NCBI GenBank assembly: GCA_002943765.1
Contig: PQWQ01000006.1
Coordinates: forward strand, 682,001-746,000
Source: Psoroptes ovis
Taxonomy: Eukaryota; Arthropoda; Arachnida; Sarcoptiformes; Psoroptidae
Reading direction: 5' to 3'
Length of the DNA stretch: 64,000 nucleotides
Below are positions 1 through 11,698 of this stretch, in pieces; within the stretch, counting starts at the first letter, position 1, and each line of letters begins with the position of its first letter. Below the pieces are notes generated by a model, which was not told the DNA's origin, made no database searches, and worked only from the letters and a program-made list of their open reading frames with translations. A program made the position numbers and the translations under genes.

Positions 1-312
1 TTGATAAATGTCACTAATTTTTTCTTGATTTTCAACAAAAAATATTGACGAGATAATCAGAAAGTGCTCGAAATTAAAGGATTAATTGAGCAAGAAAAAG
101 CGATAATAACTCATGGCAAAATATAAATTTTTTTAAACAATATTTCCTGACTTTAAACAAAGTTTAGTATATTCAATATGACTTATGATAATCATGATCA
201 AAATTTTTAAAGGTAAAAATTCAAATTTTCAAATAAATCGATATCGGTTATTACAGTTTGACCTTGCATAAATTTTCATTACCATAATACAGAAAACAAT
301 TCAAGAACAAAC
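1..312 (-). other. Intron or left-edge sequence of the first gene
   Basis: The minus-strand reading frame of the first exon runs past a good splice donor (AAG|GTTTGT, GT at 312-311) before reaching a stop. The remaining sequence to the window edge is AT-rich and has no recognisable coding segment, so it is read as intron. The next exon lies outside the window or is too short to see. Confidence 0.45.
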
Positions 313-1136
313 CTTATATATCCATCAAAATTGTTATTCATATTCACACTGGATGACGATGGTGATGATTGTGTTGCGCTTGTTGTTGTTGTTACTGCTG
401 CTGCTGTCGTTGCCTTTACTGTTTTAGTCGATCGACCATTCATTATTCTATGAATCAACGGCTGCTGGTGATCATCATCATAATTATCAGCATTATTGTT
501 TGGTTCATTCGTATTATCACCATTTTTTAGGACTATTTTCTTTTTATTTTTATTAATATCATTGTTTTTCTCTGATTTTTTGGTTGTATCGAATTTCATA
601 GAATCTGGCAACAACGGTGACGATGAAGTGCTTATTTTCAGTGTTGCTTGATCATCCACCTTATCGGTGGAAGACATTGATGAATTTGATTGATTTAATT
701 CTTGTGGCGTTTTTGCTTGATCTAATTTAAGTCTCAAAAAACTCGATGATACTGCTGTTGGCGTATGGACATAATTTTGTGAGCTGGCAACTAAAAAATG
801 GAATTGCTGCTGCTGAGAAGTTTTTGTAGCTGTTGTTGTTGTTGCTTTTGATGATGTTTGAGATGATGAAGTTTGCAATGAAGGCTGTTGTTGTTGCATA
901 AAAGATGATGATGAATTACACGATGCTGTCGGTGAAGGTGAAGATGTTGTGAATGATAACATCGGTATTAATGTGGATGATGTTGATATTTCTGATTGCT
1001 GTATTACAGAAGTTTTCATCGATAAGACATCATTATCTTTGTTCGATACTGATATTGATGATGTTTTTGTTGAAAATGTTGAGGTCGGTGATGCAGTAGT
1101 AACTGATTTATTATCAAAAATTAATGAAGTCATCAT
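313..1136 (-). CDS. First exon of an unrecognised Ser/Thr/Gln-rich protein (partial)
   Basis: I do not recognise this gene. A tandem ATG (1136 and 1133) opens a reading frame of about 274 codons, dominated by Ser and Thr, with short Gln runs (near residues 80-115), an acidic/Asn-rich stretch and a Lys-rich basic patch around residues 190-205 (KNKKKIVLKNG). The exon ends at 313 in AAG|GTTTGT, so the protein continues to the left of the window. There is no signal peptide, no membrane segment and no catalytic motif. The composition suggests a long disordered N-terminus, as in many arthropod transcription or signalling regulators, but no function can be assigned. A further upstream 5' exon cannot be excluded. 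The continuous length and the clean donor argue that this is genuine coding sequence. Confidence 0.5.
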
Positions 1137-3400
1137 TCATTATTTGAAAAAATTCGGTTTCATTTCTGTTGTGGCATGTTTCGTTTCTAATATATGAATA
1201 TTGAAATGATAATTTTCTTATTTTAAAGAAAGAATTTTAAAAAATGAGATACGATAAAAACCAGAGGAAAAAAATTTATTGAGAAGAAAAAATCATTCAA
1301 TTATTCAAGATTCAATCTGAAATAAAGAGTTTATCATGAATCCTAATATCATTTGATATTATTATTAATTTTTCATGAAATTTCATCAACCATTTTTTTC
1401 TTTGATTTTCATTACCTATTATTACTCAAGTGAAAGAAATAGATCTAATCAAACAATAAAAAAAATTTCTCTCATTTTCTTGTGTTTGTTGGAAAGAATC
1501 ATACAAACACAAATAAATAAGTTTGAGTTTATGCAAAAATAATTTTTTTATCCAAAAATATATTAAACAAAATCATTTCAATTATTGTTTTATATTTTTT
1601 TATTAAAAAAATACATGTACATTAAACATTTGATATTGTGAGTACAGCATCAAAAAACTTGGAAAAAATTGATGAAAAAGAGAGGTATCTTGAATGATTT
1701 ATTTTTTTCTGGCGATTTTCTTTTCTCATAAGTTTGAGTTTTCTGAAAAATACATACATGCACACACATATATACAAAGATGCGATATTCATTTATTTAT
1801 TATTATTTTGATTAAGTTTAACATGTATGAAATGGATGAATCGATGTGTATTTTCAATTTTTGTATGTATGCATGCATTTTGCGATTGTGTGTGATTTTA
1901 CGAGTATATATTGGTGAAAAACAGAAAAAAATACAAAATGTATCCAACTTTTTAATGTGTATTACATATACCAAGAACAAGATAATATACATACAAAACT
2001 CTTTTATAATATTTAATTATATGCACACAAACCTTTATTTTTCTTTTTTATTCTGAATAGTGGAAATGTAAAACTGATAATATAAAACTTTATTGTTGTT
2101 GAAATAATAATGCATTAGAATAATAATTAAGAATAGGAAGCATTGGAAAAAATAAGCATTAGAATTAGATGTGACGTGAGCTTATGAAAATAATAATAAT
2201 GAAAATAAATTTCTGAAGAAATGCACCACAAATTAAGAAAAATTAAAAAAGAATTTCAATATTAATTTAAAAGATTAAATTCAAAAATACATTTATATAA
2301 TTGGAAAAATAATACGAAAATTTGATCTTGAAATGTGTCTTTAAAAAATGACTAATAAATTTTACATAAACATAAGAATAAAATCATTAACTATTAGGAT
2401 GATTAAGATGACAATTCTAAGCTCAAATATTCTTATTGAATGATCATTTTTAATAATAACAATATAAGAATTTTACTTCGAATTAATGTATGGGAAAAGA
2501 CATGAGTTCTTGAGATCAAACTAAAAATTGCTTGGACATAGATTTTCAAATTCAAACATAACAACTACAAACAAAGTCAAAAGGGGTGAAATTTCATTCA
2601 ATTTTTCTCTTCAAAAAATTGATGGAAAACAATGAATCATCACACACATTCCTTAATATATTACGTAATACACAATCTAAAAATATGGAAAAATTGAACT
2701 AATCATCGACTATAATTGTTTCAAATCATAAATTATTTTTTTGTTGTTTTTTTTTTTTGTTTTGGAATAATATTCAAAAATGAAACAATTTCAATGAATC
2801 ATAAGAAAGAAAACTCACCACAAATTAAGGTTTTTGTTTGTTGTCATTGTTTCTCAATGGGTGAATACTGAAGAAGAAGAACTTGATTTCTTAAGAAATA
2901 AATTTATTGAATGAGAACAAGAAAAGATTCTGTCAAAAAAAAAATCGAATCTTTGAATGAAAAAAAAAGAAGCGCCTACATACACCTAATCGATGCCGAT
3001 GGAGTCGAAATGGTGAATCCAAGGAAAAATGAAAAGTTTTTTACCAATTAAATAAAAATGATTTGACGCAAATAAATAAACTAATGAAAAAGAAAAAGCT
3101 TTTAATACACCTTAATTTTTTTGCAATAATTTTTTTATATATGCAAAAATACGATAACAAAATTCATTATTTCAATTTTTCGTTGTTGTTTTGGGTTTCA
3201 AATATCAATAAATTTGATCAATTTTACTTGAAATTCTTTGAAACTCGAATATATTTATGTTCACCTAGTCACCGTGGAGATATTTTTCATTTTCTTTTCA
3301 TTGTTTTGTTATTGTTTGAAAGAAATAAAATTGAAAAAAAGAAAATTAATATCGAAGAATTATTGAATAATATTGATAATAATAAAATTTCAATTGAATT
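1137..3400. other. Divergent intergenic region, no gene seen
   Basis: About 2.3 kb between two divergently transcribed genes. It is AT-rich, with short CA/TA microsatellite-like stretches near 1750-1790. Open frames here (for example 1694-2056) have low-complexity Ile/Phe/Tyr translations and no splice or family support. It presumably holds both promoters, but no convincing core element is visible. Confidence 0.6.
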
Positions 3401-4340
3401 ATGGCCGATACAAATCAATCTAATAATCATAATAATAATGATGGTGATCGATCACAACAACCAACATCAACAACAACATCTGGTTTTGGTGCTGTAATCA
3501 GGTATATAATATTTAATTGTTTTTGATCTATTGTTAAGATAAAGGCTATTGATTTTTTATATTTTTCAGTTATTTAACCACGAAACCGACTACATCTTTA
3601 TTATTAGTGATTAGAATTGCAACAATATTATTTACATTATTTTATATGATACCAATTACATCATTTTTGCCATCAAATTTATATCAAAAAGCATTAGTTT
3701 CAAATGCAGCAATATCAGCATTGCGTTTACATCAGCGATTACCACCATTTCGTTTCACGCGTGAATACTTTTATTTACTATTGGTTGAAGATTCAGCACA
3801 TTATCTATTTTATTCGCTGATTTTTATATCGAACAAACCAATCACATTGGTTCTGTTACCGATCACATTGTTTTCGTTTTTACACTCATGTAGTGCTATT
3901 TTGAACATATTCAATGCTGCTGGAATTACAGGTGAAAAATCTTGATCCGAAATATGAAAATATTGAGTTATTTTTTTATAACAATTCCTTCAATGCTTTC
4001 TTCCCCAACAGGTTCACCGAAACGTTATCTAGAAAATATTTTACAGAGTCAAAGATCAATATTGATAACAATTGCATTGGCTGAAATAACAATAATGCCT
4101 ACGATTATATTTGGTATAATAGCTGGATTATCAAGCATTTTCACTCCATTCATGTATTATCAATTCATTGCATTACGTTATGCATCACGTCGTAATCCAT
4201 ACAGCCAACAAGCATTTCATTGGCTGCGTTTAGCATTACAAAATTTCGCATTATCACAAAGATGTCCATCAATGTTGAAAAATGTTATTTATCGTGGCAT
4301 TGAATTTGTATGTCGTTTAGCACCACAAATTCAGCAATGA
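3401..4340 (+). CDS. TMEM33: TMEM33 (Kr-h2-type) ER membrane protein
   Basis: Three exons, 3401-3501, 3570-3931 and 4012-4340, join in phase to give 263 aa; human TMEM33 is 247 aa. The first 33 residues are Asn/Ser/Thr-rich. The membrane region follows, with family motifs in order: QRLPPFRFTREYF, then VEDSAHYLFYSLIF, a hydrophobic helix ending FSFLHSC, and the C-terminal YYQFIALRYASRRNPYS followed by CRLAPQIQQ. TMEM33 proteins sit in the ER and nuclear envelope, bind reticulons and influence ER tubule shape and stress signalling; Drosophila Krueppel-homolog 2 belongs here. Both introns (68 and 80 nt) are GT-AG. A canonical AATAAA lies 106 bp after the stop. Exon 3 begins at the acceptor CCCCAACAG. 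Confidence 0.95.
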
Positions 4341-5164
4341 TAACCAATCAAATATCCATTTCATTCATTATAATCAATATTTGTTTCAGTTTACACATTG
4401 GCAATGACCAAAGTTTGAAAACTGGTGAAAAAATCTAAAAAGTTGAAATAAAAATACATTCGGATAAATAGAAATTTTTTACTCGAAAATTCATTCTTTT
4501 TTAAATAACTATAACACTTATTATTAATAAAAATGATTCTAATTTATTCAAAACTTGAAATTTTATTAAATTATCAGCATCATTCAATTGATTAATATTT
4601 TAAGAAAAAGAAAAGAAAATAGTTATTAAAATCATAATGGAAAAAAATTCAAAAGGAAAAATTTGTTGTTTTAAAAATGGAATGAATGTTGTTGGTTGTT
4701 TGATTGACAAAATTTGAAGATACAAAGGATTCTCATACATTTTTCAATTCTTGAACTTGGTCATATCTGGACTTGATTTCTTTTCACATTTTCTTCGAAT
4801 TATAAATTTTTTCTGTGAAAAATAATCAATTTTCTGTACAAAGCAATGAAATGTGATGTTTTAAAAAAAGGCACAGCAAAAAAAAAAAAAAAAAAAAATA
4901 AGATAAAATAAAACAAAATGATTTAGAAGATCCATAAAAACATTGAGAAACAGAAACAACACATCTTAAAAGATTTACAATTCATAAATTTTTATGATTC
5001 AATTTTCACGGCTATGATTATCCAGTTATTTTTTCAAATACCTAAGTTTTTTCTGATTTTGTTTGTAAACATTGATGACAATTGAATGAATTCACATGAT
5101 TTTACTTTGTGATCATAGAAATTTGTTTTTAAAGAGTAAAATATATATTTTCGAGAATTAAAAA
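4341..5164. other. Convergent spacer between TMEM33 and RAB8
   Basis: 3' UTR territory for both neighbours. It holds the TMEM33 AATAAA at 4447-4452 and a 21-nt poly(A) run at 4878-4898. No coding segment is seen. Confidence 0.6.
4447..4452 (+). promoter_or_regulatory. Polyadenylation signal of TMEM33
   Basis: Canonical AATAAA 106 bp downstream of the TMEM33 stop codon, on the coding strand. Confidence 0.6.
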
Positions 5165-5940
5165 TCAAAGAATATTACAAAACCATATTTTGGATTGTTT
5201 TTTGGCAGGTTCATTAGCACGTAAATGATGACTACCACGACTTTGATTATTTGATTCCTGGTTAAATTTAAAAAAAATGAAAAAATTCAATTAATGAATT
5301 ATTGATTATTATAGTGATTTTTTACCAATTTCTTCTCCATTTTAGCTTTAATATCTTTAGCTAATGTAAAAAATGCCTCTTCAACATTACAACTAGATTT
5401 TGCTGATGTTTCCATAAATTTTATATTATATTCAATCGCTAATTGTTCACCACGTTCACGTGAAACTTGTCTACGATCTTGTATATCGCATTTATTGCCT
5501 AATATCATTTTTTCAACATCACTTGATGCATGTTCTTCAATATTTCTTATCCAATTTTTTATATTATCAAATGATTTTTCATTCGTTACATCATAAACCA
5601 ACATGATGCCCATTGCACCACGATAATATGCTGTTGTTATTGTACGAAAACGTTCTTGTCCAGCTGTATCCCATATTTGTAATTTGATTTTTTTACCATC
5701 TAATTCAATTGTACGTATCTTGAAATCAATACCTTTTTCAAACAATCAAAGAAAAAATAAATTATCAAAATTATATTCTTATTTTATGACAATATAATTC
5801 AACATTCAATATTTACCAATTGTTGATATAAATGTAGTATTAAATGCATCTTCACTAAATCGAAATAATATACATGTTTTGCCAACGCCCGAATCACCAA
5901 TCAATAATAATTTGAATAAATAATCATATGTTTTGGCCAT
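5165..5940 (-). CDS. RAB8: RAB8-type small GTPase
   Basis: Three exons (5940-5817, 5732-5326, 5257-5165) give 207 aa, the same length as human RAB8. Exon 1 starts MAKTYDYLFKLLLIGDSG and carries the P-loop GDSGVGKT and effector-loop sequence ending FISTIG. Exon 2 carries WDTAGQE, YYRGAMGIMLVYD, NKCD and ETSAK. The third exon is essential: it adds a hydrophilic tail ending KIWFCNIL, whose last four residues CNIL form a CaaX prenylation box. Reading through the second intron instead would end in NHYNNQ with no prenyl site. RAB8 directs post-Golgi traffic to the plasma membrane and to the cilium base. RAB8 is preferred over RAB10/13 because of the switch-region sequence, exact length and CaaX ending. 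Confidence 0.95.
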
Positions 5941-6714
5941 TTTTAATTAATTAAAATTTTAAAAATTCTATAATCATATAAAAAATCTAAGTGAAAATTT
6001 TACACTTTTCAATAATACGTCGCTGAATTGGATTCAGAAAAACAACGATAATAATAAAATAAACAAAAAATGAAATAATTCGGTTAATCAACTCGTTTTT
6101 CAATGATAATAAAATACACATATGTTCATGAATAATTTAATTTTTTATAAAATAGAAAGAATGATAATGCAATCTATGATCAATGATGATTGATTAAAAT
6201 TTTTGTGGCAAATCTTTTATTTATTACAAGAAATTAAACAGGTAAAAACACCGGTAAAATTTGATCGATGCCGTATCTTACAATTTGCTAATTCGTGAAT
6301 TTATGCTTAATTTTTTTATTTTTTAATGAAATTTGATCTTATTCGTAATTTTTCACGAAAAAAAAAAATAATTTTTCCCCAAAAATAAATAATATAAAAA
6401 TTTTGAGTTGGCTTTTGACAATGAAATCATCAAAATAAAAATGAATAATACACTGCAAATAGTTGAAATGAATGGCGTGGCTAAATCAATGAAAAAAATG
6501 AAATGGAAAAATTTGTCAATCAGATTTTCAATTTTGATGTATATGTTGTTATATTTATTTGTATAAGCTAGTATAAGTTACAATGTAAGTTTATTCACTA
6601 TAGTTTGATTGTGAACCAAAAGATAGCACTGTATTTTTTTTTACTTTGATAAATTAAATTTATTCGATTGTAATTAATGCAAAAACAATAATAATTTGTA
6701 ACAAAATTCTCATA
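5941..6714. other. Spacer between RAB8 5' end and DPH2 3' end
   Basis: RAB8 promoter/5' UTR and DPH2 3' UTR. A minus-strand AATAAA (tttatt at 6659-6664) lies about 50 bp after the DPH2 stop. No other gene is seen. Confidence 0.6.
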
Positions 6715-8028
6715 TTAAAATAATTCATGTTCATTATAATATCCAGAAGCAATACCAGAACGTCCTTGTTTAATTGTTTGATCATCAATATTATCATAAT
6801 CATTGTATAGTTGGTTTGATTGTCCAACATCGACCATTGATAATCCATACCATGAATTGTTAGAATTCAATTTTTGTTGTTCATTTCGTTCAATTATCGA
6901 TAACATGTTTTTGTCATCATTGTTCGATTCATTATCTTCTATTTCTCGATTACAATCTTCATTCACTCCTTCATTCCATTCTATATTTCCATAAATAATA
7001 TTTTCACCACAAACAATTAGAAATTCTTTATAGAATATTACTGGATATAAATAACGCTGAAATTGACTTAAAATTTTATATTCACATTTGCAAATATTTA
7101 GAAATACGAATCCAGTCAATTGTGTAAAATTGCCTAATCTTGATTCATAATCTGTTTGATTTAATGATATAAAATATGGAATTTTTCCAACACGTTTTGA
7201 TAATAATCTTATTTCTTTCAATGTTGATGATAATGATGTTGTATGATAATCTTTAAGGACAATACCAATCGATTTATTTTGACTACTTTTGAATTTTTCA
7301 ATCGATGCCATGCGTTTTCGAAATTCTTTTGAACCAATTACATGATGTTGAGATTTGGCAGATGGATTAATGATCAGCATTTTTTGGCAACTAATAATCA
7401 ATTCCAAATTATTGCAGCTACCAATGAATATTATTAGACTATAATCATTCATGCTATTTTTCATTTTATATGGATAATAATTTGCTGAACGAGAATCATT
7501 ATCTTTTGTTTCACATAAGTTCTCAGTCAAAATTGGATCGAATGACCAATTTGATTGATTTATGTAAGAAAATTTTGCGATTTCAATGCTTTCTTTTAAA
7601 TCGCATAATTTCAATAGATATGAAGAATATGTCAAGTCAGATAATATTAAAATTTTTTCATAATCATTCAATTCATTAATACATTGATTAATATAATTCA
7701 GTTCATCATCAAATGGATTTACTGATAAAAATAATGTGGGCAATAACTTTGTATATTTTTCTTTACATAAACAATCGCAACCGAAATAAATGACAGCATC
7801 GATTTTGTCTTGATCATTTTGTAAACGAAATAATAATGTATCTGGTTCAGTTGAACATGTAATCGTTGTGAAGAATTTTACTTTATCATTAAAATTTTTC
7901 GATAATTTGCTAACGATCTCGACTGCGTATGAATAAAATTCTGGCATAAAATACAAACACACATTTTTAGGCTGTATTGAACTCAACCAATTGATTGGTA
8001 TGTCCAAATTGAATCGATGTTGACACAT
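6715..8028 (-). CDS. DPH2: DPH2, diphthamide synthesis subunit 2
   Basis: A single exon of 437 aa. The open frame extends upstream to 8091 but begins there with TTG, so the first in-frame ATG (8028, MCQHRFNLDI) is taken as the start. Dph1/Dph2 fold features: the segment FTTITCSTEPDTLLFRL followed by AVIYFGCDCLC aligns with the family's cysteine-bearing TSYGSCCVDE...HYGxxCLS region; TGFVFLNICKCEYKILSQF with PVIFYKEFL matches the third conserved block; and the C-terminus has WYGLSM then QGRSGIASGY, as in DPH2. Dph1-Dph2 is the [4Fe-4S] radical enzyme that transfers the 3-amino-3-carboxypropyl group of SAM to the eEF2 histidine, the first step of diphthamide synthesis. It is somewhat shorter and more divergent than human DPH2 (489 aa), so a missed upstream exon is possible. 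Confidence 0.88.
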   Translation of the reverse strand: MCQHRFNLDIPINWLSSIQPKNVCLYFMPEFYSYAVEIVSKLSKNFNDKVKFFTTITCSTEPDTLLFRLQNDQDKIDAVIYFGCDCLCKEKYTKLLPTLFLSVNPFDDELNYINQCINELNDYEKILILSDLTYSSYLLKLCDLKESIEIAKFSYINQSNWSFDPILTENLCETKDNDSRSANYYPYKMKNSMNDYSLIIFIGSCNNLELIISCQKMLIINPSAKSQHHVIGSKEFRKRMASIEKFKSSQNKSIGIVLKDYHTTSLSSTLKEIRLLSKRVGKIPYFISLNQTDYESRLGNFTQLTGFVFLNICKCEYKILSQFQRYLYPVIFYKEFLIVCGENIIYGNIEWNEGVNEDCNREIEDNESNNDDKNMLSIIERNEQQKLNSNNSWYGLSMVDVGQSNQLYNDYDNIDDQTIKQGRSGIASGYYNEHELF

Positions 8029-8243
8029 AACAAACAATTGAATCGTCGATTCAAATTTTAGAAAAAATTCAAATGAGAAAAACGTGGGCAATCCTTTCTT
8101 TTTTGACCACTAAAAGTGAGTGAGGTCGAAATAGCGATTTGAGTTATTTTCATGCTCGTTGTATTATTTTGTCTGTGTTTTTATTTTTAGGATAAAATTA
8201 TTTGGTAAAGGTTTAAATTAAATTCAAATTTTGCAGTTTGAAA
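8029..8243. promoter_or_regulatory. Compact bidirectional promoter region, DPH2 / SAFB-like A
   Basis: Only 215 bp separate the start codons of two divergent genes, so both promoters must fall here or overlap the genes. No TATA box stands out. An intron-like GT...GCAG at 8205-8236 is only 32 nt and is not believed. Confidence 0.5.
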
Positions 8244-11159
8244 ATGGATCAAAATAACTTAGAAACAAGCGACTTACTTTCATTTGATTATGCTGTTGAT
8301 GATGAGCTTAAAGAGAATGAGGTAAATTTCATCATAAATTCAATTTGAATAAATAAATATTAAAATTTTATTCACTTATCAAGGACTTTGAAATTGGCTC
8401 TAATGAAAATGTCGAAAATGAAAACAAAGGTATGTATTTTTCATTTTTTCAATTCGGTTTGATAAATTGGGTAAGAAAAATCAGAGTATATGGTAGTGAT
8501 TATTGGAATTAGTCAACTGGACAAGATATTTTGTTTCAATGGCGGGAAAAGATTCAATTTGGTGATGAATAATGGAGTAATATTCTGATAAAAATGTTAA
8601 ATTATTGAACCGTAGCTCATCTACATAATTTCGAACCAATCTCAGAACTTTGAAAATTTTTCTGTATCAATTAATTTATCGAAACAATAATTTACTTATT
8701 GGCCATAAAATATAGGTAATGAAAATGGCGTAACAAACACCAAGAAAAAGACAAATAAAAAAGATGAAATTCGAAAAGAAAAAAAATCAAACAACACTAA
8801 TAGTGGTAATAATAAATCGAAAAATAGTAAAACGTCATCAAATTCGAATTCTAGTAAAAATAATGGCGTAAAATCGAATAGCAATAATAGTAATCATAAA
8901 TCAAATATGGATGGTGATGGTAATGATAAGAATACAACAAAATCATCAAATAGTAATGCAAAATCCTCGACTCCAAAAAAAGATTCAAAAAGTAATGAAG
9001 GTAAATAATTTTCATGATTTTATTTAAACAAAAGCATTCTATTGATCGAAATTGAAATTTATTAACCAAAAAAAATGAAGCTGATAAAAAGAATGAAACG
9101 GCTGATGCAAAGAAGTCATCATCATCGAAATCAATCAAAATTTACATCAGTGGCATCAATGAGAAAACCAAAGCAACCGATTTGCAAAAATTTTTTGAAA
9201 AAACTGCCAAAATCTTGGATCCAAAAATTATACGATTTTCAAAAATTCCAAATAAATGTTTTGGTCTTGTTTCAGTTGAAAATGATAATATTGCCAAAAA
9301 ATGTATTGATAAATTGGATAAAACTAAATTAAATGGCTTAACTGTCCAATTATCTAAAGTGAGTGACATTTCCTTGGCGGAATATGATGCCAGATATGAA
9401 AAATGATTACGAGAATCAACAACACAATAACAAAATATTTTCGTATTTTCTAATTTATAGCAATCGCCATTGAAAGCATTGACCAATAATAGTCCATTAA
9501 ATACTGATACTAATAGTAATGTTAGTAAAGATAAAGAAAAGGATAAAAAATCGAGTGAAAATACATCATCTAAGGCTAAAGAAAATCAAAGCAAGACTAA
9601 ATCATCAGATAACTCAAAATCAAAGGATAAAAATTCATCGACCAAACAAAGTAATGATAAAAAAATTGATTCAAAAGATTCAGAGAAGAAGAAGTCATCA
9701 TCATCATCAAGCAACAAAACATCTGAAAAATCTAAAAATGATTCGAAATCCAGTAAAGATGTTTCATCATTATCTTCGAAAAAAAATGATCATGGGAATA
9801 AAGGTACTACCAAAGATGATAAGCGCAAAACAAGTTCTGATGATAAAAAATCATCCTCAACCAAACATCGTCGAAGTAAATCACGTTCACCACGAAGCAG
9901 TTCAAAACCGATTCCATTGAGTCGTGAATTTATTCGTAGACAGCAGCGTATTGCACGAATGAAAGAAATGCGCGAACGGCAAGAACTTGAGCGTATACGC
10001 CAGGAAAGAATACAATTACAAAAAGAGACTGAACGTTTACAGTTAGAACGCATTCGCTTAGAACGTGAGAAAATTCGACAAGAATACGATCGTTTGGCGC
10101 TGCAAAAACAACAAGTTGCTGTATTAGAATCATCGTTGGAGCATCAATCAATCAGACCGAGTTATTTACCACCTCCAGCACCATCAACATCACCAACACC
10201 TCATCCACCGAAAAATATTACCAAAATAACTTCCTCTTCATCATCATCGTCTAAACGTTTTAATCGAGGTCGTGGTCGTGATAGTCGTAGTGTATCTCGT
10301 TCTCGATCACCAGAATATAGTAGTAACCATCATCATCGAGATTATAGTTCTAAAAGACCATCACGATCATTCAATTCTTCTACATCACACGATCATTCAT
10401 CCAGGTATTTTATTTTGATTTTATCCATTTATTTTTTCAATAGAAAAACAACGATGAAAATCATAATTTATATCCTTTGAAAAATTTCATAATCTATCAA
10501 TCGAATTATAATTGATCAATAGATTCGATTCATCATCTCGACATCATGAATCATCGACAAGAAGTTTCGACAACAAAAGAATAAAATATGATGAAGATTC
10601 GAATGATTCATATGATAATCATAATCATCATCGACGTCATTCATCCAGCCATCATCATGATCGAGATCGAGATGATCGTAAAGAATTGTCACGAAATAAT
10701 CGTATTGATTCACCTGGAGTTCGACGGATAGGAGATAATGAGCATCAACGTTATGGTGGAAATATTGACAAAGGCGAAATGCTCATTGGCTTACATGCCC
10801 AACGTAATTCGTTTGGTGTTCCATCTGATGTTGGTGGAAGTCAATCTAGAGGAAGTGGTTGGCCTAATATTAATTCCAATCAATGGCCGTCATCATCTTC
10901 AAATGCAAATGATCGTTGGAGTAATGTTGCAGGTTCTGGATACGTTGATAGCCAAAGTCAATCATCTCATCAGGCACCATCACAACAACCACAACAATCT
11001 TTAACTCATTCATTAGGACCTGGTAGTTCATTAAGTCCATCGATTGTTGCACCAGGACCTGTCTCTTCTGTGAATGATATGTATCCGAACAATTATCCAG
11101 TAATGTCCATGCCTGGAATATCGACATCATCATATCCGATTCATAGCCGACGTTATTAA
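8244..11159 (+). CDS. SAFB-like RNA-binding protein, copy A
   Basis: Six exons (8244-8321, 8384-8429, 8716-9000, 9081-9358, 9461-10404, 10523-11159) join in phase to 755 aa. An acidic start (SFDYAVDDELKENE) is followed by a Lys/Ser/Asn-rich linker and an RRM at about residues 155-229, with RNP2 IYISGI and RNP1-like KCFGLVSV. A long Ser/Lys-rich region comes next, then SR-like RRSKSRSPRSSSK, a charged helix of repeated ERIRLERE units (about 395-446), an RGRGRDSRSVSRSRS segment, and a Gly/Ser/Pro/Gln-rich tail ending RRY. This order (RRM, Glu/Arg helix, Gly-rich tail) is that of SAFB/SLTM scaffold-attachment factors, nuclear proteins linking RNA processing and chromatin. The N-terminal SAP domain of SAFB is not visible. 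A related gene lies on the other strand at 21228-23083. A plus-strand AATAAA at 11392-11397 may be its poly(A) signal. Confidence 0.82.
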
Positions 11160-11698
11160 TTTCCAATCATTAACATAAATTTTTTTTTGCATTGGAATTG
11201 ATTTTTTGAAACCACGTTTCCCTAGATATTTGCAACTCGTTTTAATTTGATTTTTTTGCTGTCTAGCTCCGCTTTATTTGGAAGGATACATTTGAAATAG
11301 CCATTTGAATTTTTTCAAACAAAATTTTTGGTCAATTGGTAGAAATGGCGCGCTTTCCTTTTAAAATGATTATTTCAAATATGAAGACAAAAATAAAAAA
11401 AGAATGCAGAATTTTTTATTCTCATTTCTAATTTAGACTTAATTTTTTTAATGATTCATTGGTGAATATATTATTTACATATCGACCTCCATGACCATTT
11501 GGCATTCTTATATTTTTATCGAGCGCAGGATTTATGAAATGTTTTTGTATGCTTAATGGTTATTTACTTCAAGATTTCATAAGATCATGGCTATCTAATC
11601 AATACTCAAAAGTAATAAATGTGATCATTAAGGCACATAGATTCGAGTTGGCTTCATAAAATCAATGATCCAATGAATTTGTCATCAAAAAATGATCA
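11160..11698. other. Convergent 3' spacer
   Basis: 539 bp between converging genes. It holds the probable copy-A 3' UTR with AATAAA at 11392-11397. No coding potential or RNA gene is recognised. Confidence 0.6.

Noticed and set aside
1694..2056. 120-codon plus-strand open frame
   Set aside because: Ile/Phe/Tyr-rich translation typical of AT-rich noncoding DNA, overlapped by an antisense frame, with no splice context or family motif.
8029..8091. Extension of DPH2 to 8091
   Set aside because: The extended frame begins with TTG. The first in-frame ATG is at 8028, and nuclear genes are not expected to start at TTG.
8205..8236. 5' UTR intron before SAFB-like A
   Set aside because: Only 32 nt between GT and AG, too short for spliceosomal removal given the other introns here.
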